A model generated the notes under the pieces. The model searched no databases. It saw only the letters and a program-made list of their open reading frames with translations, and had not been told where the DNA came from. Positions 36,797-49,386 of a stretch of DNA of 64,000 nucleotides are shown here, in pieces. Position 1 is the stretch's first letter. Every line of letters starts with the position of its first letter. The stretch is from Mantis religiosa (lineage: Eukaryota; Arthropoda; Insecta; Mantodea; Mantidae), in contig CM060952.1 in the NCBI GenBank assembly GCA_030765055.1, positions 170,276,807-170,340,806 of the forward strand. Direction: 5' to 3'. The translations under genes were made by a program, and so were the position numbers.

Positions 36797-37720
36797 TTGG
36801 ATTGGATTGCTCGGAGGGGATTCAGCAACTCGACCAGACTGGTCTTTTGTACCTATGCCCCAAATGGGGCAGTTAAGTGGAGAGGTTCTACTCCCATAAC
36901 TCCTGAACCCGTAGGACCAAGGATCCGGGTCTCCTTCTACCCGGGAGCGATGGATACTCCGGGGCTTTTTCCATAGGGCAATATCTGGAGTCTAAAAAGC
37001 CCCCTGCCCGCTGAGCACAACGTCAAGACGGGATGGAAGTGGATACGCCACTTACGCGCGTGAACCCCGCAGGGAAGACTACCAAAAACCTCGGTGGAGC
37101 CGCTTGGTGATTTAGCACACCTTCTACTAGCTCTGCAGGCTAGTACCCGGGACTTATTAGGCAACCCTCTACCCCCTCCGGGTGGCCGTAGCCTGGCCGG
37201 AGGTACCCAATTCCGCGTGGATATCGGGAACACACTGCCCCCTAGAGTCCAACCCAATGCGAACAACTCCCCGAAGGGAGGGGTTCCTCTGGTAACGTCA
37301 GAGGTACCACGAGTGCTAAGGGTCCGCAGCGGCCGCACCACGGCAGCTGAAGGGGATGGATCCCCTCACCCCCATAAGGAAGGATGAGAGGGGACAGAGG
37401 GCGGCCGATTCCCAAGGAGTCACTACAGTACAGAGGGCGGTTCCCTACCGGAGGCCGCCCTATCCAGAGCGAGGAAGACTACAGGCAAGCTTGATTAACT
37501 GGCATTCCGCCAGCCATGTTTCTTAATCGGCTCACCAGGCCGACTCGGAGACCGGAGTTCGTCCCGCCGGAGGAGAAAGTGTTTACTCAGAGCATATCAT
37601 CCTGCCATGCACCGCCGAGACACCCGCCGACACTTCTACCCTGAAAGAAACCACTAGATTAGAGGTGATGATATGAAATGATGATAGAGATGAAGTGAAG
37701 GGACAGGAAATTCGGGGGAT
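36797..37720 (-). repeat. Family G retroposon with about 500 bp of extra GC-rich sequence
   Basis: The outer parts match family G (ctatgccccaaatggggca at about 36852; ggaaggatgagaggggacag from about 37378; ccgagacacccgccgacact near 37615). The block 36875-37375 has no counterpart in the other copies and is strongly GC-rich. It could be an insertion, or the ancestral long form from which other copies lost sequence. Confidence 0.7.
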
Positions 37721-37721
37721 C

Positions 37722-38206
37722 GGATTAGGGTACGTAGGGAATTCGGCACTACGACCAGTCTTGATCTATTGTAGCCATAACCACAAGTGGGGCATCCCCT
37801 GAGGAAGAATGAGGTGCGAGGAGACAGGGCGGCCGACCCAAGGAGTCACGACAGTGCAAAGGACAGGATCTGTACACTTTACCAGTTGGAAATTCCCCGG
37901 CAGGCCGCGACTGCGGTCCGAAAACAGTCCCACCAGAACGGGTTTCTAGACCGGAGACCGTCTTACCGAGGAGGGAATTTTACTCAGAACGTATCATCCT
38001 GACATGCACCGCCGAGACACGCGCCGGCACTTTTACCCTGAAAGAGACTACCAGATGAGATGATATGAAATGATAGTGGAGATGAGAGGGACAGGAAAAA
38101 CCGACCCGGGAAGAACTCCCACGTGAGGTAGGTCGGCTTCGGCAATCGAACCCGGGCCTCCCGGGCCTCCCCCACACACGAAACCACCTGTGTCATCCCG
38201 CTCGGT
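37722..38206 (-). repeat. Family G retroposon, with head
   Basis: On the minus strand it starts ccgagcgggatgacacaggt, with a B-box (gggttcgattgcc), then gccgacctacctcacgtggg and the shared body ending in gaggggatgccccacttgtg. This is the best copy for the tRNA-like head. It lies directly next to the long copy at 36797-37720 in the same orientation. Confidence 0.8.
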
Positions 38207-39419
38207 TAGACAAGTCTTATTACACAAATATACATCTCGTCAAAGTAAATAATTTGGTCAAATACATTTTTTTGTAGAGGTAACCATTTCGATATATTCT
38301 TTAGAATGTTTCAATATTTGTCAAATAGGAAGTCATTCCTTTTAACGAAATTTCAAAGCCATTACATAAGCAGCTCTTAAGAACGTTTCACTATCAGTTA
38401 AGCCTGCTGTCTATCCCTATATAAATATTTCTACAAATATTTATCTCCATTAACTGGAGTATGCAGGAGGAGCTTTATTTCAAGAATAATTTGTTAAATA
38501 ATGGGTAGAGAAAGTCAGGTGAATGCAATACATTAGTTTTTTTCCCTTGAATATCTACCTTTATGTTAGTAAAGAGCGTGCTTTAATTACAATAAGGAAG
38601 TATTTCGGAATGCTTAGGAGAAAGAAAGGAAACAACACAAGAAATGTGCTGACAAGTAAACAGGAAAGCTCAAAATAACTGCTGAGTTAGGAATATTGCA
38701 ACGGATGAAGGTGTTGCACAAATGTCAAGTTTGTAGCGTACCTATATCATACTTCATAGCGTACACCGTAAAGAATTTGGTTCATCAAATATTGTTTCGT
38801 GTTTTATATATTTTTAGGGGCATGATGTTGCATATATAGAAATTTCAGGCATTCAGTATATTCAAAAGGTACAAATCCAACCAGTTTAACAAAATGAACC
38901 TTCTTTCTTACCTCACTTCACAATTACGTTCTTACTTCCTGCATTACTTGCATATAAAAACAGAGAAAGCATTGCAATCTACCCCAAAAACGTTTGTATA
39001 GAAAGTTATTTGGAAATAGTTCTTTCCTAATATTGCCACAAAAATGTTGTTTAAATGATATAGCTCAAAAGCTATCCAAAAGTTATCATTTTTAGGTATT
39101 CAACACAAGATTTTTCATGGAATTGTCTATCTGCGTATCTTTTTCCATCCTGAACGGCTCTAAACAATTTTGATCAACGTTTCTCAAATATAGCGCGGAG
39201 ATTTATTGACGCAGATGTATAAATTATTTCCAATGTTGAGCTCCTATTCTACAACTCTGCTTAAAGGTGAGATGTGTAGTACATATCCTGTGGCCATAAT
39301 CCCACAACAGAATGTTGGTTTAACTGTACGGTAGTGAACCTTCACCATTACATCTGGTTAAATTGAGTGGAAGTGAAGCATTTCACGTTGTCATTAGGCT
39401 ACAGCACGCTTGTTAGGCA
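38207..39419. other. Unassigned AT-rich sequence
   Basis: No gene recognised. Confidence 0.4.
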
Positions 39420-39640
39420 CCGACACTCAGTTCATGCAAGATGGAGCTGCTCCTCATTTCAGGCTTTCTGTCCGTCGATTTCTGAGTAGCAAGTTTCCTA
39501 GTATATAGAAAGAGGTGGGGCAATTTCGTGACCTCCAAGCCCGCCTGAATTAAAACCACTGGAATTTTATTTGTGGTCACATTTTAAATCTCTTGTTTAG
39601 CATCTTTAAACATCTCCGGGAATGCTGTGTTTCATGCACG
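39420..39640 (+). pseudogene. Degraded Tc1/mariner-superfamily transposase fragment
   Basis: One frame reads QFMQDGAAPHFRLSVRRFLS near 39431-39490, the second catalytic Asp region (QDGAxPH). About 25 codons later, in another frame, PPSPPELKPLEFYLWSHFKS follows, the PPxSPDLxPxDFFLWGxxK motif with the third acidic position changed to Glu. A stop and a frame change separate the two blocks. No TIRs are seen. Confidence 0.7.
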
Positions 39641-40465
39641 AGATTTACTGGATTGGATTCGATGTATTACGAAAAATTGATTTCTTCGTTTCTTTTATAT
39701 GCTCTTTGCAGCAATCAGAAGTTGAGATAAAGTTCTCAAAAGTTACTAGTAATAACAAACAACCCAATATTTCTTTTCAGATAAAATAGAACTGGTTAAC
39801 ATTACGTCTTGACGACTGACCCTTTAAGTAACGAGTTTTCAGCTAGCTTTAATTCACACAAAAAGAGCACTTGACAAACCAATAACACAACAGTAAATTA
39901 CGCTTGTGATGTTACCTTGACCCGCGAAGTTATCGCTGGCCCAGTATTGAAGTAGCAGTGATCCCAGCCTCGACTCCAATCATGTTATCGCACTTGCTCC
40001 ACATTCTGATTCGCTCCATTCAGCGCTGTGGTGTCACTAATAGGGGCTTTTAGCGCTAATTGCTTGTGATACAGCATGTAATATGTCTGATCGCGTTTTG
40101 TTTATGTGCTCAAGAGATCTGTTGCGTCTGCTGCAGTTTCAACAAGCTACCACGAGGAATCGATCTATACGGGGGAAAATATCTGATTTATCTACATTCA
40201 CACAACATTTTCTACTCACACTCCTGCAAAAGCTTGTTCATATATCTAGTTCTTTTTAATCGAGATAAGTTCGTAAATGGTTGCATTACACGTTTGCTTG
40301 TAGGTAGAACGGGGATGTAGAAGTCTTGAGAGTGTGGTCGGATGGCGTAACGATTTATCACATAGAAATACAGTACAGGAATATGAAAATTCAAACAAAT
40401 AAGAACCAGTATCTCAGATGGTTAATTCCAAAACAAATTTGAAAAGTTAGTACTATAACTTGGTA
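39641..40465. other. Unassigned sequence
   Basis: Nothing recognised. Confidence 0.4.
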
Positions 40466-40610
40466 TGGATAAGGGTTTTCCGGGGGTTTCCCTTATCCTG
40501 AAAGGCGAATGTCGGGTTACTCTAAGCTCTATGGACCCTGGGCTCATTTGAGCATCATTTCGTTCATTCCACTCATCATCCGATATGACTTAAAGTTGGA
40601 GGACGTAAAC
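40466..40610 (+). repeat. SINE family B, headless fragment
   Basis: Begins ggataagggttttccggggg and retains catttgagcatcatttcgtt and aaagttggaggacgtaaac at the 3' end. The tRNA-like head is absent. Confidence 0.88.
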
Positions 40611-40957
40611 TTACAAAAAAGGTGGTCTAAATAATAAGTTTGTCTATTGGACATATGCAATTAAAAGAAATTAATTCGAATTAAAACGACTTAAGATTTC
40701 TTTGCAGAAAATTCAGCATGGAAATTTTATTTGTCATGTAAACTGATAATGTTAACTGAAATCGGAAGCATTTTTGAGAAAATCTCAAACATAAAATTAA
40801 AATACGCTTTAAATTTGAGTAATGTTTTGAAAATATTCCTGAATTCACAAACTATTTTCCAAATTTCAAAAACATCAAGGTAAAGTAATGGGGCAAAGAA
40901 GTGTCGAATATTTCGAAAATCTTATTAAATGTTATGTGTGTGTTTTAATAAGATTTA

Positions 40958-41205
40958 TAGAGTGCTAGGGGTCCCGGGTTCGGTTCCCGGCGGTGGGGTG
41001 GGGAGTTTTCTCTGACCAAGATAATTCCCCTTCTTCCCCAGAGTCTGGAAGTATGAATGAGAGTGTGAATGTGTGCATGATCTAAAGATTAAAAAACTCA
41101 ATGAATACGAGCTAACACCTTCGGTATGTTCCAAAGGAGAACGGCCGCCGATATGACCACTGGAGTTAACGCAACAAGCCAAAAAAAAAAAAAAAAAAAA
41201 AAAAA
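40958..41205 (+). repeat. SINE-like retroposon, family F, with poly(A) tail
   Basis: A B-box-like gggttcggttcccggc near the 5' end is followed by a unique body (gagaacggccgccgatatga) and a 23-base A run at 41183-41205. It appears once here and is not one of the other families. The A-box portion is missing or truncated. Confidence 0.65.
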
Positions 41206-41505
41206 GTGATACCTAAAGGTTCATCCATTTCTGTAGGTTTACTATTTCTGTGACTTTGTTCGCCAAAATGAAAATTGATTATTCGCAAATATTTCCGAAT
41301 ATATTTTATTCCTCATGTGAGTATCTTGAATACGACTATTTAGTCCAAATTATTAAAGGCATTTTTCAAAATATAAGACACAACCAAACTTCTTATGTAA
41401 ATAGTAGCTTTTCCTTGAAAATTGATAGACATCTTTGATGTCATCTGTGACGCCATCTTCAGTATCGTCTCGGCCTTCGATGAATCTTCTGCTAGCTGGT
41501 ACAGT

Positions 41506-41760
41506 TTTGTTATTTACGTCCTCCAACGTTAAGTCATATCGGACGGTGGATGGATTGGGTGAAATGATGCTCAAATGAGTCCAGGGTCCTTGGAGCTTAG
41601 AGTTACCCGACTTAGAGTTACTTCCTTCGTCTTGAAGGATAAGGGAAAACCCAGGAAAAAAAAAAAAACATATCCAGGTAAATCACCCTGACAGAGATTC
41701 GAACTCGGGACCTCTTGAACGTGAGGCAGACATGCTACCATCTACGCTACCGAGGCGGGC
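41506..41760 (-). repeat. SINE family B, full-length, with target-site duplication
   Basis: Runs from gcccgcctcggtagcgtag (minus strand, at 41760) to cgttggaggacgtaaataac. It is flanked by a perfect 12-bp duplication, agctggtacagt, at 41494-41505 and 41761-41772. It carries a small internal duplication (cttagagttacccga, then cttagagttact) near 41600 and an A run replacing part of the pyrimidine stretch near 41660. Confidence 0.95.
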
Positions 41761-41772
41761 AGCTGGTACAGT

Positions 41773-43693
41773 GGTGAACTACGAGATCTTTATCTCGGGT
41801 ATGCACGAGTGTGTGAGTATAAACAGCAGTTACGAAACTGCATCTTCTAATGTTTGACGTATCAATACTTCACGGTTTAAAATGACAATTTCCATAATAA
41901 TAGCAAGAGTAATGTACCGTGAAACGCAAAAAATGTTCTAATTGGAGAACCCTCTTGTAGCGACCCCTAAATCTAAATAATCGAGTGCTCGCTATCCTTC
42001 AACCACACTCCCGATAATAGTCACACCAAACGCTTCTGTAAAACTGTAAAATACGAAGAAAAAGACGCTAAATTTTATAAATACATGCTCTTTAATTAAC
42101 ATAAATCCTTCCAACATATGCCTCCTACAAGTTCCTTTGCGTTTGAGATTTGAAATTTTCTCATTCGCCTGTGAAACACCATTTTCCTTCCAAGACTTAC
42201 TAAATTTTTAGTTCTTAATCCTAAATCTAATTTGGAGAATTTTGTACGAGTGTTTGCACCTTTTTTTCCTGAACATAACTAGTTTCCAGGTATTCCTTGA
42301 GTTAATCTTGAATTGTTTTACTGTAGTCACTCCAGCTTGTATTGTCTTTCCTTAGTACATAATTCGCCAATGGCTGTTCTCATTACAAAATATAACCTTA
42401 ACGTATATTATGTGTTGATTTTATTTATTATAATTGTGCTCTACCTCCCTATTATTTTTATAGAGCCGTTAATATTTCTTGTAAGTAATTCCAGTATTAA
42501 AATATGGATATCACATCCGTGAAAATGCTAAATTTATCTACCTTATTTTAAGTAGGTAATAAGGAAAATTTACCACTTTGTGTCATTTCAAAACGGATAT
42601 AGGAAAGAAGTAAACCTTGAGTAACGACTCTAAGCATGGTCAATTCAGGTTGCTCATTTTACGAAGTTAGATGTTAAATGAAACAAGGATAAGCCACATA
42701 TGTGTATCCGGATACAGGAATAGCTATTACAGACAGCTCTAATAAGCTTATTCATTGCAGTAGTACGAAGTTCGCTTAAAGTGATCCAAACGAGAATTCT
42801 TCTGGCAATAGAAGGACACTTCGATATCATTATGAAGGTAAAAGCAAGGACAGTCATGATCCGAATAAGCATGATTCGAACGTTACGTGAGACACATTGA
42901 TCTGTGAGCTAACGAATGCAAATTGGCACTGCAGATGTTACAGTTTTCACCTGTTGAACAGAATTAAATAGGACATTTTTGTTGCTCTGCTTAAGAGTAA
43001 ACATAAATTATTAATTACTTTAATGCAGAACAAAAAATGGACTATAAGAAGTTAAAATGTGCTGTAACAATTTATTTTTAGATTAAAGAATATTTAAGAA
43101 AAAATGCTGGAGACGTATTTGCTATTGATGTTATAGATTTTGAGGAATGAATTATAATCTTGTCAAAAACATTATTTTTCACCACTTTTAGTGTGTTTAT
43201 TTCATATTCTATCCAATATTCCTCCAATAATAGTTGATAAAAAAATCTCGCAGCGTACTGAGCGTTTTGGGTGTCCGTATTCAAACTTTGAAGACGTTGC
43301 ACAAAACTTGTTCCTGTGAAATATTTTGAATGCAAAAATACTTTGTAAAAGAGCAGAAAGCTATAAAACAGATTTGAAACCATCTGGATTTGTGTCCAGG
43401 TGCATTAAAAATATCTAACGACCCGTAATATGCCTACACGAAACACAGATTATGAAAATAGCGATGATCTGTTAATAATAGACCTGTAAAGAGAAAAAAA
43501 AGTTTATTTTATTTTATTTATTTATTTTTTTAAGGATTGGGTTCAATGTTTACCTTTATGCTCCCTTAAGGAACTGTGGTGCAGAATAAGTGGTAAATTC
43601 CTAACTCTTAAAGTATTGTCGGGAAATGAAGGGGATGAATCGTCACAGCTTCACAACTTTTTTCATTTTTACTTTTTCTAGCATGTAATTATA
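41773..43693. other. Unassigned AT-rich sequence
   Basis: No supported gene. A 101-codon minus-strand frame near 43078 has no recognisable motif. Confidence 0.4.
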
Positions 43694-44010
43694 AGTTCTG
43701 CGCCGTGGCGTAGTGGGCTAAGACGACGTCCTACTTTGATTCCCTGCTAAGGAATGCGCCCGGGATCGATTCTACCGCTGGAGTGTGCGGAGTTTTAGTC
43801 CCGGTGCCCACTCAGCATCATGAGGAAAGTGAGGAGCTACGATAGGTAGCGAATATACGTTGCGAAAGCCAACTTTCTGGCTAGCGGTGTCGAGATCTGA
43901 CCACATCTCCTCGGTTGGATGATCACCCACCACTGCCTTGCGTATGTGGGTCTGAGGCCGGCAGTCGTGTTGGCAGGCCCACTAGCACTGTTACGCCATA
44001 TGTTAGTTTA
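43694..44010 (+). repeat. tRNA-derived SINE, family D
   Basis: The head has an A-box (gtggcgtagtgggctaag) and a B-box-like gggatcgattc. The body includes cactcagcatcatgaggaaa and tctgaggccggcagtcgtgt. It is flanked by a 9-bp duplication, gtaattata, at 43685-43693 and 44011-44019. It is the only copy in this window. Confidence 0.8.
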
Positions 44011-46574
44011 GTAATTATAGTGAAATAGTGCCTTCCATTAAAATATTCGATATCGGAATTGCACCGGAACTGCATATTTTGAGGTCCGCTGAAAAATAAT
44101 AAAGGAAAAGTTTTCTGAAAAATGTGTGTGCGCATGTCTACACATGTTGTCTAACAGCAATATAAAAGACCATATGAGTGGTAGCATTGTGATACTAAGA
44201 TTACAACTTTGGGGGCAGGACAAGGGCTGGTGACAAGGCTGCGATGTATGCAACGTTTGGCTGTGTGTTGTATATTTTTTACTTTGCCAGGCCGAAAGGC
44301 GGACTTCCACCTGTTTAAATGGCCTAGCAAACTTGTAAGCCCTCCAAATTGAGTTTGGTTGCAGTTCCAAAGGTTGTTTAACTCTTTGCCAGCTGTTAGA
44401 TTGCCTTTGTTTGGGTATCTGGGCATTCTGGTAGGATATAGGAGGGGTGTGCTTCAGTGAGCTTCCAGAAGCGTCAGGAATGAGCGTACTCTGAGGCTCA
44501 TTTTGAGATGTGGAGTAACGAAACTACCAGCAGGCAATCTGTGACATACTGCTTATATTGAATTTAACTGATGTAGGCTGAGAGTAGTTATTAATCATCC
44601 AATAGGTAAATAATTTTTTGCACGTGCACTTACGCATGCAATTTCAAGACTTTATGCAGAAAATATGGGAATGTATAGGGAACCTCACGGCATTTACTAT
44701 GGCTTCGCATATTATGCGAATGCGAAGGCTCCTTTTGTAACCAGAGGATATAAGGTCAAAAATCAAGAACGTGGAGCGTTTCATCCGGACCTTTGGATTT
44801 TAGTAAGCGCCGAGGACAAGCGATTCAAAGAGCTCTAAGAGTATAACTATAAAAAATTATAATGAAGGCGTGAGCAGTAACAATTACATTATAAATTTGA
44901 TCATCGCCAATTAAGGAACCTGGCTGAGTCTATGTGTAGGCCTCTAGAGAAGCCATGAAGCCTTCCATCAAGATACCTCGAAGCCCAGTTTACTTCTTCT
45001 AAGCTGAGAAGAAATAGAAATATTGCAAATTTGGTATCAGATTTCCGGACCTCATGATTATATAAAAAAAACAGTTTTAGAAAAATGTGTGTATGTGTTA
45101 ATAGCATAACTAAAAAACGAGAAGGTATTCACGAAAATTGCCAACCAAGAGTTACACATTACTTGGAATATTTTTCGAAAATTTTGATTTGCTCAAGAAA
45201 GGCTGTAACGATTTTTATCAAAGTATTATACATTTATGATAGTTTCTTGTCAAATTAAATGTATTTTCTGGGATGTTCTCAGAAGGCCTCTTCATTCCGG
45301 ATGAGTTTTGCGTAAGTCGCGAACCGTAGGAAACAAAATCTTTACAATGCTAAAACCAAAACATTGTTGTGATTTTTTTGAGTGAACATTTCGATATAAT
45401 TCTTATTTGCCTGAATTGTCCAATAATTAAATGGGAAGTTATTATTTTTATCTCTCGACCATGCAAAGAGAACGAAATTTCAAAGCCAACACATAGCTTT
45501 TAAAAGATATGTTTTCGCTTAAATCCTACTGCATTCACCTTGCATCCACAATAAAACTGTAATTGATACAAATATTTTTGTGGTTAACATCGGTTAGATA
45601 GAAGAATAAGTTGTAAGAACAAGAGTAGAAAAAGTCACGACTGCACATTTAATTTTAACTTTTTTCTTTTAAACTTAATTACATACAACCCTTAGCAAAC
45701 TAAAAATATATTAAATTAGCCAATTTGTATATGGTTCCAGATTTTATAGCACTTCACGCGTGAGTCAGAATGAAATCGAGCTATGAATAATTTGATATGA
45801 TTTTACTGAAACGCAGAGTATGACTGGATTGAGATATTCTTAAAAGTAAGTTATCGCAGCACATACTCATAGTAAATCTCTTATCTTGGGGAAGCCCAGT
45901 TTCCGGAAACATGAGTCTACATGACTCATATACTGTTTATCTTTTACCAACCACAACCTTCCGTCATATCTTTTAGAGTTATACATTAATGGTTTTTTCT
46001 TGTCATTCCCCCTTTTCCACTGGGAATAGTAGAGCACTGCATTACGTAAGAGTTCGTGCTTCCCTGACATTCATCCTCAACCTCGCTTATGATTGTTTTC
46101 CATAGTGTTCATTCCACTAACAGGTACTTTCATTCGGTGTATTTATATCCTTTGTGTTTTGGGAATAACTGCTGTTAACTCACTGTATATTTTCGTATAA
46201 CGTCTGGAGAAGAAAGTGCACTTGCGTTGGAACCTCTGCTTGCTTCAGTCTCTTTTTACCCTTATACATTGCCACGAAAAACAAAATATGTATAATATCC
46301 CTTTAAACTATGAAAAGGTATAGAGTATAAGGTGAGAAGGCACTGCCCATCTCTACAATGCTATTTCCCTGATTTTTGGGTGCACATTAATAAGAAAAAC
46401 TAGCATCATTGAAGTTAAAGTGGTACCAGCATAAAGCCTGAAAGATCCCTTACAAAACAAGGCTTAGTTCAAAAATATCTGTTCAGTATTACAGAAGTTA
46501 TGATGGATTTTTTGAAAGCTTACGAAAAGGGGCGTGGCAAAAACTTAACACCAATTAATATAATTAGCAAATTA
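44011..46574. other. Unassigned AT-rich sequence
   Basis: About 2.5 kb without a supported gene or repeat partner. Confidence 0.4.
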
Positions 46575-47100
46575 GTTTTTTTTAATTTACCTCCGCCCCA
46601 ACGTTAAGTTATATCGGATGGTTAATGAATTGGGTGAAATGATGCTCAATGACTCCAGGGTCCATGGAGCTTAGAGTTACCCGACATACGTCTTGAACGA
46701 TAAGGGAAAACCCCGGAAAACCTCCAAGGGGACTACTTCGGTAGGTACGGGTTTGGCGCACCCGGAGTCCCGAGCCAACAGTCTCCCTCGTGTGGGCTCC
46801 TCTTCGTGGCTGAGGGAGACGGTCAACAGGCCCACCCACGTGTAGGCTGAGCGTGGAGACCCGTGTCGGTGGAAAGGTTTGTCCTGGAAAGTTTGGAAAT
46901 TTTTATATCTGGCTTTTGTTATGACTTGTTTTTGTAAGGGCGCTGATGACCGCTGTATTTGAGCGCCCTTATACTCATCATCACATCATCATCAACCCCG
47001 GAAAAAACCTTATCTGGGTAACTCACCCTGACCGAGATTCGAACTCGGGACCTCTTGAACGTGAGGCAGACATGCTACCATCTACGCTACCGAGGTGGGC
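46575..47100 (-). repeat. SINE family B interrupted by another retroposon
   Basis: The two halves (46575-46720 and 46994-47100) together form one family B copy. It is flanked by a 9-bp duplication, gcaaattag, at 46566-46574 and 47101-47109. The interruption is the element at 46721-46993. Confidence 0.92.
46721..46993 (+). mobile_element. Nested retroposon with 3' hairpin and (ATC)n tail
   Basis: This 273-bp insert is bounded by a perfect 12-bp duplication, aaccccggaaaa, at 46709-46720 and 46994-47005. It ends with gggcgctgatgaccgctgta followed by tttgagcgccc, a stem-loop with a 7-bp GC-rich stem (GGGCGCT/AGCGCCC), then a (CATCAT)n tail. A 3' stem-loop plus simple-repeat tail is the signature of some non-LTR elements and their SINE partners. 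The 5' part is GC-rich and has no evident tRNA head. Confidence 0.85.
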
Positions 47101-47248
47101 GCAAATTAGGTATAAAATATTGCTCCAATGAACTTTTTAACTATATATTTGTAATCTAGAAGGATGGCATTATAATAAAATGTAAAAATAAAAAAGTTAA
47201 TTTTAACCCCAAGTGAAGTACTTTCTCACCTTAAAAACAATTTTGTCG

Positions 47249-47489
47249 CGCTGCTGGAACGGTTACCATGGATTTATCATTGGTAATAGATACCTCTCAG
47301 ATAACGCACTGATTACTCCACGTTGAGTGAACATCTGTCATTTGTGATTCCTGCGAATTCCATTGGCTGAAGTGATGCGTTCATTGGTCCAAGCACATGG
47401 CAATTCCCCTCTCTTACCAAAATAATCCTTGTGTTATCTGAGAGGTTTCTATTAACAAAGATAAAGCCAGGGTAACTGCTCTAGCAGCA
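47249..47489. mobile_element. MITE-like element with about 58-bp inverted repeats
   Basis: The arms at 47251-47308 and 47430-47487 are imperfect reverse complements (ctgctggaacggttaccatgg versus ctgctagagcagttaccctgg; tacctctcagataac versus aacctctcagataac). The 120-bp centre has no ORF. The superfamily is not determined because the target duplication is unclear. Confidence 0.8.
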
Positions 47490-48193
47490 TGGCTGTACCT
47501 GCCAAATTAGTAGGTATACTTTTTCCAATAAGCAATAATTTGCACAAATCTTATATTTTAAGCAAAGGAACAAAAAAGTCAAATCTGATTACTACATATA
47601 TCGAAAGACATGGGTTTTCTAAGAAAACTCAGTTTTATACTTTTCATGACTCGGTATCATATTGACCATTAATGTTTAGCAATACCTCAGATATCAATCA
47701 ATCAATCACTGCCATTTATCTTGTACTATACTGCTATTTTAACCTTGTTAGTGAACCATATTAATATCAGTATGCAATGGTTAAAGGGATGTCCCATCCA
47801 AATCACAATAATATCAAATTTCGCAGTAAACTATGCTCTGATATATATATTTGTTGTGTTCTGATTTTAGCTTAAAGGTCAACTATTTTCACTCCCACTG
47901 TTCCTAGTTTTGATTAGTGTTCCTTAACGCATTCATTTATTCATTCAGCTGTCACAATGGCGATTTAATTTTAAGCATAGTAAATAACATAATCTAGTAC
48001 ATTTTGACTTGGTTATGAGCCCACATAAAATAAAACCGTAGCCGCTCTTGGATTTACCTATAATAACCATTAAATGTCGATGCTCTAACGTATTTAAACA
48101 AGTCTTGGAAAAAGCTATGTATGTTCTGCTGTTACTCGTAGTTGTGATAAAATATTTCTTCTAACTTCTATCTTAATCTAAACAAATGAAAGA
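47490..48193. other. Unassigned AT-rich sequence
   Basis: Nothing recognised. Confidence 0.4.
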
Positions 48194-49094
48194 TGAAGAC
48201 TGTTCAACAAAGAATGGTCATAATTTTTCGCACTAAAATTCAGTCTTATTATATTCTGTTAGCTTAATATGAAACAAACACGCCGCAGTAGTTTCATTGT
48301 TGGTACTCCTGGTTCCCGCCTGTGAGAACCAGGCAAGTTCAGACATATTTAGTAGCGCCTACCGCTGCAATGGAGGTAACATGCAGTTAAAGTTGATGTT
48401 GGAGGATGATCCGGAGTTTCTTTCAATCGTAATCATTGCTGATGGAACTTGGCTACATCATTTTGATCCTGAGAGCAAACAGCAAAGCTGAGTGAGGAAA
48501 TCTCCTTCATCACCAACCCCCCCCCTCCCAAAAGCAAAAGTGGTTGCTTCTGCTGGGAAAGTTATGGTCATCTCATTCTTTGATATTCATGGAATGGTTT
48601 ATCAGCATTTTGTACTTGTACACACATCAGTAACTGGACAATACTACAGGGATGTCCTGAAAACACTGCAAGTCCATATCAGGCGCAAAAGACCACATTT
48701 CCGTGAAGCAGGCTGGATGCTGTACCACGATAATGCGGGGCCGCATATTGTCATTGTTGTTGCTGAATATCTTGCAAAAATCAACGTGAAGTGCAACCCT
48801 CACCCTCCCTATAGTCCGGATTTAGCCCCATGTGACATTTTTCTATTCCCTAACTTGAAGAAACGCCTTCATGGGAGGCATTATCCATCATCAGAAGCAG
48901 TGTTGAAGTCTGCGGAGGCGATTTTGAAGGATCTCTCAAAAATGGTTTCCAGCATGTCTTTGAAGACTGGCAGAAACGCTGGGACAAGTGCATCACATTC
49001 AGGGGAGACTATTTTGAGAAGGCCATCAAAATTAAGAGGATGAGTAAAGGCACGTTGTCAAACATTGTGATCATTCTTTATTGAACAGCCCTCG
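48194..49094 (+). mobile_element. Internally deleted mariner, copy 1
   Basis: The right terminus (reverse complement CGAGGGCTGTTCAATAAAGA) is followed by TA. The left terminus is mutated (tgaagactgttcaacaaaga) but aligns. It is 901 bp long, whereas intact mariners are about 1.3 kb. The missing part corresponds to the N-terminal DNA-binding region of the transposase. It is a different lineage from the 24572-25901 element and the same family as copy 2. Confidence 0.92.
48297..49043 (+). pseudogene. Mariner transposase pseudogene (copy 1)
   Basis: Only the part from the region before the first catalytic Asp onward is present. It reads ADGTWLHHFDPESKQQS followed by a stop, then resumes in the same frame with VISFFDIHGMVYQHFV, YHDNAGPH and HPPYSPDLAPCD. 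The three Asp positions remain (ADG, HDN, PCD), with 34 residues between the last two (DD34D). Past DLSK the frame shifts (MVSSMSLK in place of the NGFQHV-type sequence that is open in another frame), owing to a one-base loss in an A run that copy 2 also has. It is inactive. Confidence 0.9.
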
Positions 49095-49175
49095 TAAGTA
49101 TACAACTTTTCGGTTAGAAATGTTTAGATCGATTGGATCTGCTCAGGTAATATGCCGCGAAAATTACTGCTTCTG

Positions 49176-49386
<211 letters not shown>

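Noticed and set aside
36937..37387. Opposed 134- and 97-codon frames
   Set aside because: GC-rich repeat DNA with few stop codons on either strand; no domain recognised.
43078..43383. 101-codon minus-strand frame
   Set aside because: AT-rich composition and no motif; likely chance.
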